Part shown: positions 18,879 through 29,048 of the stretch, piece after piece
Layout of the letters: every line of letters starts with the position of its first letter
How positions within the stretch are numbered: position 1 is the first letter of the stretch
Assembly (NCBI RefSeq): GCF_026626885.1
Contig: NZ_JAPNOA010000020.1
Span: 123,651-187,650, forward strand
DNA: 64,000 bases
Direction of reading: 5' to 3'
Origin: Parathalassolituus penaei
GTDB taxonomy: Bacteria > Pseudomonadota > Gammaproteobacteria > Pseudomonadales > Oceanobacteraceae
Notes under the pieces: model-generated
The model's database searches: none
What the model saw: only the letters and a program-made list of their open reading frames with translations
Told to the model about the DNA's origin: nothing
Translations under genes and position numbers: made by a program

Positions 18879-19743
18879 AGCTCCAATGACCCCTGTTCGC
18901 CAGCTGGCCCGTTACGGTCTGTATGCCGTACTGGCGCTGGTCGCCTTTATCTACCTGATGCCACTGTGGGTGATGATCATCACCTCGCTGAAGGACACCG
19001 AGGAAATCCGTACCGGCAACCTGCTGGCTCTGCCGGGCAGCTTCAACTTTGATGCCTGGGTAGCGGCCTGGAGTTCGGCCTGTACCGGTGGCACCTGTGA
19101 AGGGATTTCGACCTATTTCTTCAACTCGTTCCAGATCGTGATTCCGGCGGTGCTGGTATCAACCCTGCTGGGTGCGGTGAACGGTTACGTACTGTCGTTC
19201 TGGCGTTTCCGTGGCAGCGAGCTGATGTTTGGCCTTTTGCTGGTGGGCTGTTTTATTCCGCTGCAGGTCATGCTGCTGCCAATGGCCCGTAGCCTGGCGT
19301 TTTTTGGCCTCGCCAACACCACCACCGGTCTGGTGATTGTGCACGTGATTGTGGGTAGCGGTTTTACCACCATGTTCTTCCGTAACTTCTACATCGGTCT
19401 GCCGCAGGAACTGATCAAGGCGGCGCGTCTGGATGGTGCCGGTTTCTTCTTTATCTTCCGCCGCATCGTGCTGCCGCTGTCGACGCCGATCATTGTGGTG
19501 ACCCTGATCTGGCAATTTACCCAGATCTGGAACGACTTCCTGCTGGGGGTGGTGTTCTCCGGTGCCGAAACCCAACCGGTAACGGTGGCGCTGAACAACC
19601 TGGTGAACACCAGCTTTGGTGGCAAACAGTACAACGTTGATATGGCCGCGGCCCTGATTGCGGCGCTGCCAACCCTGTTTGTTTATGTCCTGGCCGGCAA
19701 GTACTTCGTACGTGGCCTGACCGCGGGTGCTGTGAAGGGCTGA
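18871..19743 (+). CDS. gtsC: Glucose-type ABC transporter permease 2
   Basis: The 290-residue MalG-type permease has six predicted membrane helices, an EAA loop (ELIKAARLDGAGFFFIFRRIVLP), and the typical C-terminus RGLTAGAVKG. It starts at ATG 18871 within the gtsB end. An inserted loop with SACTGGTCEG, unusual in having two cysteines near the periplasmic face, lies between helix 1 and 2. A 76-bp spacer with a GGGCTGGCG/CGCCAGTCC hairpin separates it from gtsD. Confidence 0.93.
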   Translation: MVEAPMTPVRQLARYGLYAVLALVAFIYLMPLWVMIITSLKDTEEIRTGNLLALPGSFNFDAWVAAWSSACTGGTCEGISTYFFNSFQIVIPAVLVSTLLGAVNGYVLSFWRFRGSELMFGLLLVGCFIPLQVMLLPMARSLAFFGLANTTTGLVIVHVIVGSGFTTMFFRNFYIGLPQELIKAARLDGAGFFFIFRRIVLPLSTPIIVVTLIWQFTQIWNDFLLGVVFSGAETQPVTVALNNLVNTSFGGKQYNVDMAAALIAALPTLFVYVLAGKYFVRGLTAGAVKG

Positions 19744-19819
19744 GCCCCGGCACCGGCAACCTAACCCAATACCGATTTGTGGGCTGGCGTGAACAAGCCG
19801 CCAGTCCGGGAGCAGAAAA

Positions 19820-20935
19820 ATGGCAGCACTTACCATTAACAACGTTGTAAAAAACTACGGCCAGGGTGACGTCCTCAAGGGCATCAATATCGCCATCAAC
19901 AGCGGCGAATTCCTGATCCTCGTAGGTCCATCCGGTTGTGGCAAATCCACCCTGATGAACATGATTGCCGGTCTGGAAACCGTGACGTCCGGCGAGATCC
20001 TGATGGGTGACGACGACGTTACCAACGTCGAACCGAAAGATCGTGACATCGCCATGGTGTTCCAGAGCTATGCCCTGTACCCGAACATGAGCGTGGCCGA
20101 AAACATCGCGTTTGGTCTGGAAATCCGCAAGGTGCCAAAAGACGAACGTATGAAAGAAGTGCAGCGTGTTGCCAAACTGCTGCAAATCGAACACCTGCTC
20201 GACCGCAAGCCGGGCCAGCTGTCCGGTGGTCAGCGTCAGCGTGTGGCCATGGGCCGTGCTCTGGCACGTCGTCCACGCCTGTACCTGTTCGACGAACCAC
20301 TCTCCAACCTCGACGCCAAGCTGCGGGTTGAGATGCGTACCGAGATCAAGAAGCTGCACCAGAACCTCGGCACCACCATCGTTTACGTGACCCACGACCA
20401 GATCGAAGCCATGACCCTGGCGGACCGGATCGCCGTGATGAAAGACGGCATCGTCCAGCAGTTCGGCACCCCGCAGGAAATCTACGACAACCCGGCCAAC
20501 CAGTTTGTGGCGGGCTTTATGGGGTCTCCGGCGATGAACTTCATCCCATGCCGTCTGGTTGGCAAGGGCACCGAAATCATGGCCGAAGTACAGGATGCGT
20601 TTGGCAAGGTGCAGTACCTGCCGGTTCCGAATCCTCAGGCGCTGGCCAGCATGAGTGGCAAGGATGTGATTCTGGGTCTGCGTCCGGAAAAGATCACCGA
20701 ACCACTGCAGCACAAGGAACACGAGCCGCTGATTCGTCATCTGCAGTTGAAAGTGCTGGTGACTGAACCAACCGGTGCCGACACCATGCTGGTATCGGAG
20801 CTGAATGGCGAACAGGTTGACTGCCGCGTTGGCCCGCGTTTTGGCGTCAAGCCGGGTGAAATCACCGATCTGATGCTGGATATGAGCCTGGCGGTGTTCT
20901 TCGACCCTGAAACCGGTGCTCGTATCGACCAGTAA
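19820..20935 (+). CDS. gtsD: Glucose-type ABC transporter ATPase (MalK family)
   Basis: The 371-residue ATPase has Walker [10 protein letters not shown] at 36-44, Q-loop [10 protein letters not shown], signature [14 protein letters not shown], Walker [14 protein letters not shown] and H-loop [11 protein letters not shown]-terminal TOBE/OB regulatory region (about 240-371) contains GLRPEKI. It energises GtsBC. The final 510 bp of this gene recur with about 25 mismatches at 31908-32417 (see pseudogene there). ATPases of this type can serve several transporters, so sharing with other sugars is possible. Confidence 0.94.
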   Translation: MAALTINNVVKNYGQGDVLKGINIAINSGEFLILVGPSGCGKSTLMNMIAGLETVTSGEILMGDDDVTNVEPKDRDIAMVFQSYALYPNMSVAENIAFGLEIRKVPKDERMKEVQRVAKLLQIEHLLDRKPGQLSGGQRQRVAMGRALARRPRLYLFDEPLSNLDAKLRVEMRTEIKKLHQNLGTTIVYVTHDQIEAMTLADRIAVMKDGIVQQFGTPQEIYDNPANQFVAGFMGSPAMNFIPCRLVGKGTEIMAEVQDAFGKVQYLPVPNPQALASMSGKDVILGLRPEKITEPLQHKEHEPLIRHLQLKVLVTEPTGADTMLVSELNGEQVDCRVGPRFGVKPGEITDLMLDMSLAVFFDPETGARIDQ

Positions 20936-21040
20936 GCCTTGGATGACAAAAACATGCGGGCGAGCCGCCCGCGCTCCCGGCTTATGCTGAGCGAAGGGGA
21001 GCGATGGAATATCCGAATCAGACTGTAAGACGCTTTGTTT

Positions 21041-21062
21041 GCCCGCCACTGCGGGCTTTTTT
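21041..21062 (+). terminator. Rho-independent terminator of the gts operon
   Basis: GCCCGC and GCGGGC form a 6-bp stem with loop CACT, followed by TTTTTT. It lies between gtsD and the convergent fructokinase gene, about 105 bp after gtsD. Confidence 0.85.
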
Positions 21063-21099
21063 GCTCTCGTAGCCACGCTCCCGCGTGGGTACAAGAGTC

Positions 21100-22077
21100 T
21101 TATCCGCTGACGTCTTCGAGGGTTGGCATGGCGGCGAAGGCACCGTAGCGGGAGGCGGCGTAGCCACCACAGCGGGAGGCGAACCGCAGGGCCTGATGCA
21201 GGGCCTCGGTGTTGTGGCTGAATGCAGCCAGTTCGGCGCTGCTGATGTTGTGGCTGGCGAGCTGGTACAGGAAGCCACCGATAAAGGCATCACCGGCGCC
21301 GGTGCTGTCGACCATCTGCACTGCTGGCGGTATCAGGCGGGTTTCTTCATGGCCGTCGTTGTTGCGTACCAGTATCCGCAGCGGGTTGCCGCCATCGGTC
21401 ACCAGCAGCACCTGGGCCGGGCCTTCGAACAGGCGTTTGATGGTGTCTTCTTCACTATGGCCGTCGCACAGGTATTCCAGTTCTTCCTTGCTCATCTTCA
21501 GCACATCGGCTGCGGCGATCAGAGGCCAGATAGCGGCCAGTTCGGCGGCACCGGATGGCCAGAGATTGTGGCGCAGGTTGATATCGAAGCTGATCAGCCA
21601 GCCGTTAGCGCGAGCCATTTGTACACCGGCCAGGGTCGCTGCGGCAATGGCTGGGGCGGTGAGGGTGTTGGAGCAGAAGTGGAACAGGCCGGGTTCGGCA
21701 AACCATTCCGGCTGAAATTCGTCCGGGCGGAACAGCATGTCAGCGGACGGATTGCGGTAGAAGCTGAAAGAGCGTTCGCCGTTGTCATCCAGTGAGACAA
21801 ATGCCAATGCAGTGTTGGCTTCGCGGGTGCTGAGCAGGTAACGGGTGTCCACACCGGCTTTGTTCAGTTCGTCACGCAGGAAGTGTCCGAACATATCATC
21901 GCCGAGTTTGCCAGCCATGCAGGCAGGGGCGCCGAGACGGGCCACCGCCACCGCGACGTTGGCCGGGGCACCACCGGCGTATTGGGTGAAGGATTCGGTG
22001 TCGCGGTGGTGGTCTGTGCCCATGCGACTGGACAGCATGTCGATCAGGACTTCGCCAAAGGAGATGGTGGTCAGCAT
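21100..22077 (-). CDS. scrK: Fructokinase (PfkB family)
   Basis: The 325-residue sugar kinase has the PfkB signatures GGAPANVAVAVARLG near residue 36 and DSTGAGDAFIGGFLY near 265, which contains the catalytic Asp. It begins MLTTISFGEVLIDML at ATG 22077; the frame extends upstream without support. It would phosphorylate fructose to fructose 6-phosphate. It follows the ScrY-type porin gene on the same strand after a 113-bp gap that contains a terminator. With the alpha-glucosidase in the divergent operon it would handle the fructose half of sucrose. 2-keto-3-deoxygluconate kinase is related, but the porin context favours fructose. Confidence 0.88.
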   Translation of the reverse strand: MLTTISFGEVLIDMLSSRMGTDHHRDTESFTQYAGGAPANVAVAVARLGAPACMAGKLGDDMFGHFLRDELNKAGVDTRYLLSTREANTALAFVSLDDNGERSFSFYRNPSADMLFRPDEFQPEWFAEPGLFHFCSNTLTAPAIAAATLAGVQMARANGWLISFDINLRHNLWPSGAAELAAIWPLIAAADVLKMSKEELEYLCDGHSEEDTIKRLFEGPAQVLLVTDGGNPLRILVRNNDGHEETRLIPPAVQMVDSTGAGDAFIGGFLYQLASHNISSAELAAFSHNTEALHQALRFASRCGGYAASRYGAFAAMPTLEDVSG

Positions 22078-22137
22078 GATTATGTCCGCCAGATCAGAGT
22101 GAAAAAGGGAGGTTCCACGGCCGGAAAACCCCGGTAA

Positions 22138-22162
22138 TAAAAAAGGGTTACCGAAGTAACCC
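22138..22162 (-). terminator. Terminator or attenuator between scrY and scrK
   Basis: Read on the minus strand, GGGTTAC, loop TTCG, GTAACCC is followed by TTTTTTATT. The 7-bp stem with a UUCG tetraloop and T run is a good intrinsic terminator. It sits 29 bp after the porin stop and before the fructokinase start, so it probably lowers kinase expression relative to the porin. Confidence 0.85.
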
Positions 22163-22190
22163 AAATACAGCGAGCGATTAAACAGGTCGG

Positions 22191-23618
<1,428 letters not shown>

Positions 23619-23723
23619 TTATCGTCAATGTGCCGGTGTGCCTGGAGCTGGCAAGAGTACGAAGCGTTTTGCTTTGTTGGTGCTGAAAATTCCTCCAATT
23701 TCTTCAGCAGCAACAACATTTGT

Positions 23724-23735
23724 TAAACGTTTAAG
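23724..23735. promoter_or_regulatory. LacI-type operator upstream of scrY
   Basis: TTAAACGTTTAA is a perfect 12-bp palindrome with the central CG typical of LacI-family operators. It lies 130 bp upstream of the porin start in the 520-bp divergent spacer (23595-24114) and shares the AAACG core with the site at 24060. The likely ligand is the LacI-type protein at 30197-31246. Confidence 0.65.
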
Positions 23736-24023
23736 AGTATCTCCAGGTGGCGCTTCCAAAATTAGTTTTGGACAAGAGTGGAAGTCAAATGGAATTTTCG
23801 GTTTCTGCTACAAAAAAATATTACCAGTCTTTGTTTGTAACGAAATAGGCCAGAATTTCAGTTTTTGATAGATTCTTAAAGGATTAAGAAGCGGATTTTT
23901 TGATAGAAAACTGACAGCCAGTCAAAGTTTTTGGGTGTTTTTTGACCAGGTTTGACACTGGTAACGGCATTCAGCACTACCGGAGCAGAGATTTCTGGCG
24001 TCGTATTTTTTTCTCTGTGACAG

Positions 24024-24055
24024 TTGAAATTCGGATTTTTCAAGCCTAGGATAAT
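24024..24055 (+). promoter_or_regulatory. Putative sigma-70 promoter of the alpha-glucoside operon
   Basis: TTGAAA at 24024-24029 is followed after 17 nt by TAGGAT, extending to GATAAT at 24050-24055. The operator at 24060-24079 lies just downstream, where a repressor would block transcription. The match to the consensus is moderate. Confidence 0.45.
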
Positions 24056-24059
24056 TTCA

Positions 24060-24079
24060 CTTCTGAAACGATTCAGAAG
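24060..24079. promoter_or_regulatory. LacI-type operator upstream of the alpha-glucoside ABC operon
   Basis: CTTCTGAAACGATTCAGAAG has perfect 8-bp arms around ACGA, giving a 20-bp operator with central CG. It lies 36 bp before the binding-protein start and immediately after the putative promoter, a repression position. It is probably bound by the repressor encoded at the end of this operon. Confidence 0.7.
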
Positions 24080-24114
24080 ACTTACGCAAAACAAGAAAAA
24101 AAAGGTAAGCACTT

Positions 24115-25368
24115 ATGAAACACCTGTTCGCTTCTATCGGAATTGCATTGCTGGCATCAGCCGCTGGTGCAGAAACCCTGTCGATTTCCTGTGGTGCCGT
24201 TGGCGCAGAATTTGAACTGTGCAAGGAGGGAGTTGATCAATGGGCTCTCAAAACCGGCAACAAGGTTAACCTCGTATCAACGCCAAACTCATCTACCGAG
24301 CGCCTGTCGTTGTATCAACAGTTGTTGACCAGCAAGTCCCAGGATCTGGATGTTCTGCAAATTGATGTGGTCTGGCCTGGTATGCTGGCCAGTCATTTGC
24401 TGGATCTGACCCCTTACGTCAAGAACACTGAGCAGTTCTTTCCCGGCATGCTGCAAAACCTCAAGGTCGGTAATCAGCTGACGGCTCTGCCCTGGTTTAC
24501 GGATGCCGGTATGCTTTATTACCGCAAGGATTTGCTTGAAAAATACGGGCAGTCGACTCCGGTTACATGGGAGGAGCTGACGGCTTCGGCACGCCTGATT
24601 CAGGATAAGGAACGCAAGTCCGGACATGACCAGATGTGGGGTTATGTCTGGCAAGGGCGGGCCTACGAAGGGCTGACCTGTGATGCTCTGGAATGGGTAT
24701 ACAGTTATAACGGCGGCACCTTGATTGATAGCGCTGGCAAGGTTGACGTGACCAACGCAGGCGTGATCAAGGCGCTGGATATGGCCAAATCCTGGGTGAA
24801 AACCATCTCGCCGGAAGGCGTCCTGAACTACGCGGAAGAAGAGGCTCGCGGGGTTTTCCAGAGCGGCAATGCGGTCTTTATGCGCAGCTGGCCATATGCC
24901 TGGAATCTGGCCCAGGCAGAGAACAGTCCGATCAAGGGCAAAGTGGGTATCGCAGCCTTGCCGATGGGCGGTACCGACGGTCAGCACGCCTCGACACTGG
25001 GAGGATGGCAGCTGGCGGTTTCGAAATACACCCGTAACCCGGCACTGGCGGCAGATCTGGTTCAGTATCTGACCAGTTACGAAGAGCAGAAGCGTCGTGT
25101 TATCAAGTCTGCAGGCGGTTATAACCCGACTATTCCGGCCCTGTACCAGGACGACGATGTTATCGAGACCGTACCTCAGGTCATTGATCTCTATTATGTG
25201 TTTGCCAACAGCGTACCGCGCCCGAGCACAGTAACCGGTGATCGTTATGGCCAGGTCAGCAATGCATTCTTTAACAGCGTTCATTCGGTGCTGTCCGGTT
25301 CAGCGGATTCAGCTGCGGCTACCCGTGATCTGCAGCGTAAACTCACTCGCATCATGAAAGACAAGTAA
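24115..25368 (+). CDS. Alpha-glucoside ABC transporter, periplasmic binding protein
   Basis: The 417-residue protein has a signal peptide (ASAAGA) and is a family 1 extracellular solute-binding protein. It resembles trehalose/maltose/sucrose-binding proteins (ThuE/AglE type), with VLQIDVVWPGMLASHLLDL, ALPWFTDAGMLYYRKDLLEKYG, and FMRSWPYAWNLAQ. The ribosome site AAGGTAAG supports the start. It is the first gene of an operon with two permeases, alpha-glucosidase, ATPase and repressor. Sucrose is the favoured ligand because of the neighbouring ScrY porin and fructokinase; trehalose or maltose cannot be excluded. Confidence 0.88.
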   Translation: MKHLFASIGIALLASAAGAETLSISCGAVGAEFELCKEGVDQWALKTGNKVNLVSTPNSSTERLSLYQQLLTSKSQDLDVLQIDVVWPGMLASHLLDLTPYVKNTEQFFPGMLQNLKVGNQLTALPWFTDAGMLYYRKDLLEKYGQSTPVTWEELTASARLIQDKERKSGHDQMWGYVWQGRAYEGLTCDALEWVYSYNGGTLIDSAGKVDVTNAGVIKALDMAKSWVKTISPEGVLNYAEEEARGVFQSGNAVFMRSWPYAWNLAQAENSPIKGKVGIAALPMGGTDGQHASTLGGWQLAVSKYTRNPALAADLVQYLTSYEEQKRRVIKSAGGYNPTIPALYQDDDVIETVPQVIDLYYVFANSVPRPSTVTGDRYGQVSNAFFNSVHSVLSGSADSAAATRDLQRKLTRIMKDK

Positions 25369-25379
25369 TGGAGCAGGTC

Positions 25380-26351
25380 ATGCCTATTCATGAGTCCGGG
25401 ATGTCGTCCACCGGGTCGGTGCTGGTTCGCCGCCACAGCAAACTGGTTGTCAGCAGAATACGCGCCGCCTGGGTGTTTCTGCTGCCGATGCTGCTTCTGT
25501 TATTGGTGGTGGCTGGTTGGCCGTTGCTACGGACGATCTGGTTTAGTCTGACGGATGCAACCTTTTCCAATATGGAGCAGGCGAGTTTCATCGGGCTGGA
25601 GAATTATCTGATCTATGAAGACGGGGAGTGGTTCGGCATTCTGGCAGACGGCCTGTGGTGGCGGGCAGTCTGGAATACCCTGACATTTACCGCTTTTTCG
25701 GTCAGTCTCGAACTTGTGTTAGGCATGATCTTCGCCCTGGTTCTCAATGCCGAATTTCCCATGCGAGGGCTGGTGCGTGCTGCTGTGCTGATTCCGTGGG
25801 CTATTCCAACCATTGTGTCGGCCAAGATCTGGGGCTGGATGCTGCACGATCAGTTTGGCATCGTGAACCATATCCTGATGTCGCTGGCGCTGATTGATAG
25901 TCCGCTGTCGTGGACTGCCAGTGCCGATTTGTCGCTGTGGGCAGTGATTGTGGTGGACGTCTGGAAAACCACGCCTTTTATGGCTCTGCTGATTCTGGCG
26001 GCCCTGCAAATGTTGCCATCGGATTGTTATGAAGCGGCACGGGTTGATGGTATTCATCCGGTCAAGGTGTTTTTCAGGGTAACTTTGCCGCTCATCATGC
26101 CTGCGCTGGTGGTGGCCGTTACCTTCCGGGTACTGGATGCGCTGCGTGTTTTCGATGTTATTTATGTATTGACGTCGAACAGCTCGGACACCATGTCAAT
26201 ATCCGTATTTGCCCGTCAGCAGCTGGTCGAATTCCAGCAGGTGGGATATGGGTCTGCGGCTTCGGTGCTGGTATTCCTGTCCGTTATGTCGCTGACCCTG
26301 ATCTGGATGTATCTGAGCAATCGCTCTTCAAATCACGGAGGTGTTAAATGA
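25380..26351 (+). CDS. Alpha-glucoside ABC transporter permease 1
   Basis: The roughly 323-residue MalF-type permease has six predicted membrane helices and an EAA loop (CYEAARVDGIHPVKVFFRVTLPLIMP). Two starts are possible. ATG 25368 overlaps the binding-protein stop (TAATG); ATG 25380 has GGAG 6 nt upstream and is preferred. It overlaps the second permease by 4 bp. The N-terminus carries an arginine-rich cytoplasmic stretch. Confidence 0.9.
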   Translation: MPIHESGMSSTGSVLVRRHSKLVVSRIRAAWVFLLPMLLLLLVVAGWPLLRTIWFSLTDATFSNMEQASFIGLENYLIYEDGEWFGILADGLWWRAVWNTLTFTAFSVSLELVLGMIFALVLNAEFPMRGLVRAAVLIPWAIPTIVSAKIWGWMLHDQFGIVNHILMSLALIDSPLSWTASADLSLWAVIVVDVWKTTPFMALLILAALQMLPSDCYEAARVDGIHPVKVFFRVTLPLIMPALVVAVTFRVLDALRVFDVIYVLTSNSSDTMSISVFARQQLVEFQQVGYGSAASVLVFLSVMSLTLIWMYLSNRSSNHGGVK

Positions 26352-27187
26352 ACAGGAATATCATGCGGATACTGGCACGCTCCGGATTCTCCCTGCTGGT
26401 TGTGCTGATTCTGGTTTTTTGTCTGTTTCCGTTCTATTACGCGATTATTACGTCGTTCAAAAGCAGCAGTGAATTGTTCCAGGCCAGTTACTGGGTCAAT
26501 CAGCTCCATTTTGATAATTACCAGCATATTCTGGGGCAGGAGACCTTTATTCACAGCCTGTTTAATTCGGTTCTGGTTTCTACCCTGGTCGTCGGTTTAT
26601 CCCTGCTATTGGGATTGACGGCTTCCTATGCGCTGGGACGCTTTGAGTTTCGCGGTCGGAGTACGGTTCTGATGGTGATTCTGGCGGTTTCGATGTTTCC
26701 TCAGGTGGCGGTTCTGTCAGGGTTGTTTGAGGTCATTCGGATGTTGGGGCTCTACAACAACCCGTTTGGTCTGGTGATTTCCTACATGCTGTTTACCTTG
26801 CCATTTACGGTATGGATTCTGACGACCTTTATGCAGCAACTGCCGAAGGAACTGGAGGAAGCAGCGATCGTTGACGGCGCGACTCCCTGGATGACGCTGG
26901 TCCGGGTCATGATGCCATTGTTGTGGCCTGCATTGGTGACCACCGGGATGCTGGCATTTATTGCGGCCTGGAATGAGTTTCTGTTTGCCCTGACGTTTAC
27001 GCTCACTGACGACCAGCGGACTGTTCCGGTGGCCATCGCTCTGATCAGTGGTGCCAGTCAATATGAATTACCCTGGGGCATTATTATGGCGGCCTCGGTG
27101 CTGGTGACGTTGCCACTGGTCATCATGGTCCTGTTCTTTCAGCGTCGAATTGTCTCTGGTCTGACTGCCGGAGCAGTCAAGGGTTGA
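26348..27187 (+). CDS. Alpha-glucoside ABC transporter permease 2
   Basis: The 279-residue MalG-type permease has six predicted helices, an EAA loop (ELEEAAIVDGATPWMTLVRVMMPLLWP) and the C-terminus SGLTAGAVKG. The start overlaps the previous stop (ATGA) and has a GGAGGT ribosome site. A 154-bp gap follows before the glucosidase gene, without a clear terminator. Confidence 0.92.
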   Translation: MNRNIMRILARSGFSLLVVLILVFCLFPFYYAIITSFKSSSELFQASYWVNQLHFDNYQHILGQETFIHSLFNSVLVSTLVVGLSLLLGLTASYALGRFEFRGRSTVLMVILAVSMFPQVAVLSGLFEVIRMLGLYNNPFGLVISYMLFTLPFTVWILTTFMQQLPKELEEAAIVDGATPWMTLVRVMMPLLWPALVTTGMLAFIAAWNEFLFALTFTLTDDQRTVPVAIALISGASQYELPWGIIMAASVLVTLPLVIMVLFFQRRIVSGLTAGAVKG

Positions 27188-27341
27188 AAATCCGTTTTAT
27201 CTGATCAGCCGAATATTGTAATTGTGCCATCTGGCGGGCAGTTGCGTGTTCCGGAGCCGACTTTCCCCTGGATATGTTCGAGGGGTGGCCCTGCTTGGCT
27301 GGCAGACGGTATTGAATAAAAAATAATCTGGGTTTTGATTT

Positions 27342-28997
27342 ATGAATTCTAATATTTCCGGAAATCAGTTTTCCGAATGGTGGCGTGGCGCTGTAATTTA
27401 TCAGATATATCCGCGTTCCTATATGGATGCCAATGCCGATGGTATTGGTGATCTTGAGGGTATTATCTCGAAACTGGATTATGTCGCCTCACTGGGTGTG
27501 GATGCGATATGGCTGTCGCCGATATTTCCTTCGCCAATGAAGGATTTTGGCTATGACGTTTCCGACTATACCGATATTGCACCGGTATTTGGCACCGTCG
27601 AGCATTTCCGGACACTGGTCGAGCGGGCTCATGAACTGGGTCTGAAAGTGATCATTGACCAGGTGCTGAGCCATTGTTCTGATCAACACCCTTGGTTTAT
27701 GGAGAGTCGCCAGAGTCGTGATAATCCCAAATCGGACTGGTTTGTGTGGTCTGAGCCCAAGGCTGATGGTACACCTCCCAATAACTGGTTATCCCTGTTC
27801 GGCGGCAGCTCCTGGGCCTGGGACAGTCGGCGTCGCCAGTATTATCTGCATAATTTCCTGGCCAGTCAGCCGGATCTGAATCTGCACCATCCGGAGGTTC
27901 AGCAAGCCTTGCTGGACAGCGTCCGTTTCTGGCTGGAACTGGGGGTTGATGGCTTCCGTCTGGATACTGCCAATTTCTATTTTCACGATCCTTTGCTGCG
28001 CGATAACCCGCCGCTACCTGCCGATCAGCCCAAAAGCCTGGGGGTGAAGGAGGATAATCCTTACTCCTGGCAGCGCCATCTGTATGACATCAGTCAACCG
28101 GAAAACCTGGAGTTTCTGCGGCGTCTGAGAAGCTTGCTGGATGAATATCCTGAACGCACCACGGTTGGGGAAATCGGTGATGATTTTCCGTTGCAGCGGA
28201 TGGCGGAATACACCAGTGGCGGCGACAAGCTGCATATGGCCTATACCTTTGATTTACTTGGGCCGCGCTATGATGTTGAGCATATCAACCGGGTTGTCCG
28301 TAATCTTGAAGCGGTTGTCGGGGATGGCTGGCCTTGCTGGGCGCTGAGCAATCATGACGTGGTGCGTTGTGTCAGCCGTTGGGGTGATCAGGGGTTGGCC
28401 TCAAGCCGGGCTGCGCAGCAACAACTGGCGTTGGCGGCTATTGCCATGCTGGTCAGTATGCGGGGTTCTGTGTGTATTTATCAGGGTGAGGAGTTGGCCT
28501 TGCCTGAGGCTGAGGTTCCTTTTGAACGTTTGCAGGATCCTTACGCCATTCCGTTCTGGCCTGAGTGCAAGGGCCGCGATGGCTGTCGTACACCGATGGT
28601 TTGGGGGCCGCAGCAGCATGGTGGTTTTTCTCCGGTAGAACCCTGGTTGCCCGTGGATGATCGCCATCTGGCCTTGAGTGTGGAAGCGCAAGAGCGTGAT
28701 CCCGATTCGGTACTGATGCGTACGCGAGCCTTGCTGCATTGGCGCAAGCAACAACCGGCGCTGGTGTCCGGATCAATTCAGGTTCTGGATACCGGTAACC
28801 GCCTGGTGTGCTGGCTGCGCCAGTGTCCACAACAGACGCTGCTGGTGGCTGTCAATCTCAGCAATACAGCGGTTGCCTGTGAGCTGCCGGATTTGCTGGA
28901 AAGTGCCAGGGTGATTCGCCTGCCAGCCATGACTGGTACTGTTGAAGGCAATACTCTGCATGTTCCGGCATTGCAGGCTCTGTTTATCGAACTTTAA
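27342..28997 (+). CDS. GH13 alpha-glucosidase (sucrose/maltose type)
   Basis: The 551-residue glycoside hydrolase 13 protein starts WWRGAVIYQIYPRSYMDANADGIGDLEGI. The nucleophile is Asp208 in GFRLDT, the acid/base Glu277 in TVGEIGD, and the third carboxylate Asp339 in SNHDVV. The sequence resembles the Halomonas alpha-glucosidase closely from memory, with a constant offset of 6 at these sites. No signal peptide is present, so it works in the cytoplasm on imported sugar. It would split sucrose or maltose, releasing glucose for Glk and, from sucrose, fructose for the fructokinase. Amylosucrase and trehalose hydrolase are less likely. The ribosome site is weak. Confidence 0.9.
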   Translation: MNSNISGNQFSEWWRGAVIYQIYPRSYMDANADGIGDLEGIISKLDYVASLGVDAIWLSPIFPSPMKDFGYDVSDYTDIAPVFGTVEHFRTLVERAHELGLKVIIDQVLSHCSDQHPWFMESRQSRDNPKSDWFVWSEPKADGTPPNNWLSLFGGSSWAWDSRRRQYYLHNFLASQPDLNLHHPEVQQALLDSVRFWLELGVDGFRLDTANFYFHDPLLRDNPPLPADQPKSLGVKEDNPYSWQRHLYDISQPENLEFLRRLRSLLDEYPERTTVGEIGDDFPLQRMAEYTSGGDKLHMAYTFDLLGPRYDVEHINRVVRNLEAVVGDGWPCWALSNHDVVRCVSRWGDQGLASSRAAQQQLALAAIAMLVSMRGSVCIYQGEELALPEAEVPFERLQDPYAIPFWPECKGRDGCRTPMVWGPQQHGGFSPVEPWLPVDDRHLALSVEAQERDPDSVLMRTRALLHWRKQQPALVSGSIQVLDTGNRLVCWLRQCPQQTLLVAVNLSNTAVACELPDLLESARVIRLPAMTGTVEGNTLHVPALQALFIEL

Positions 28998-29001
28998 TCC
29001 C

Positions 29002-29029
29002 TGAAGGGAGCGGTACATCGCTCCCTTCA
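29002..29029 (+). other. Perfect stem-loop between glucosidase and ATPase genes
   Basis: TGAAGGGAGCG and CGCTCCCTTCA form an 11-bp perfect stem with a 6-nt loop, only 5 bp after the glucosidase stop. No T run follows, so it is more likely an mRNA-stabilising or processing hairpin inside the operon than a terminator. Confidence 0.7.
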
Positions 29030-29048
29030 AGCTAGAGGATCCAATTCT

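Noticed and set aside
29002..29029. Terminator after the alpha-glucosidase
   Set aside because: The stem is perfect but no T run follows, and the ATPase gene of the same transporter comes next, so termination would split the system.
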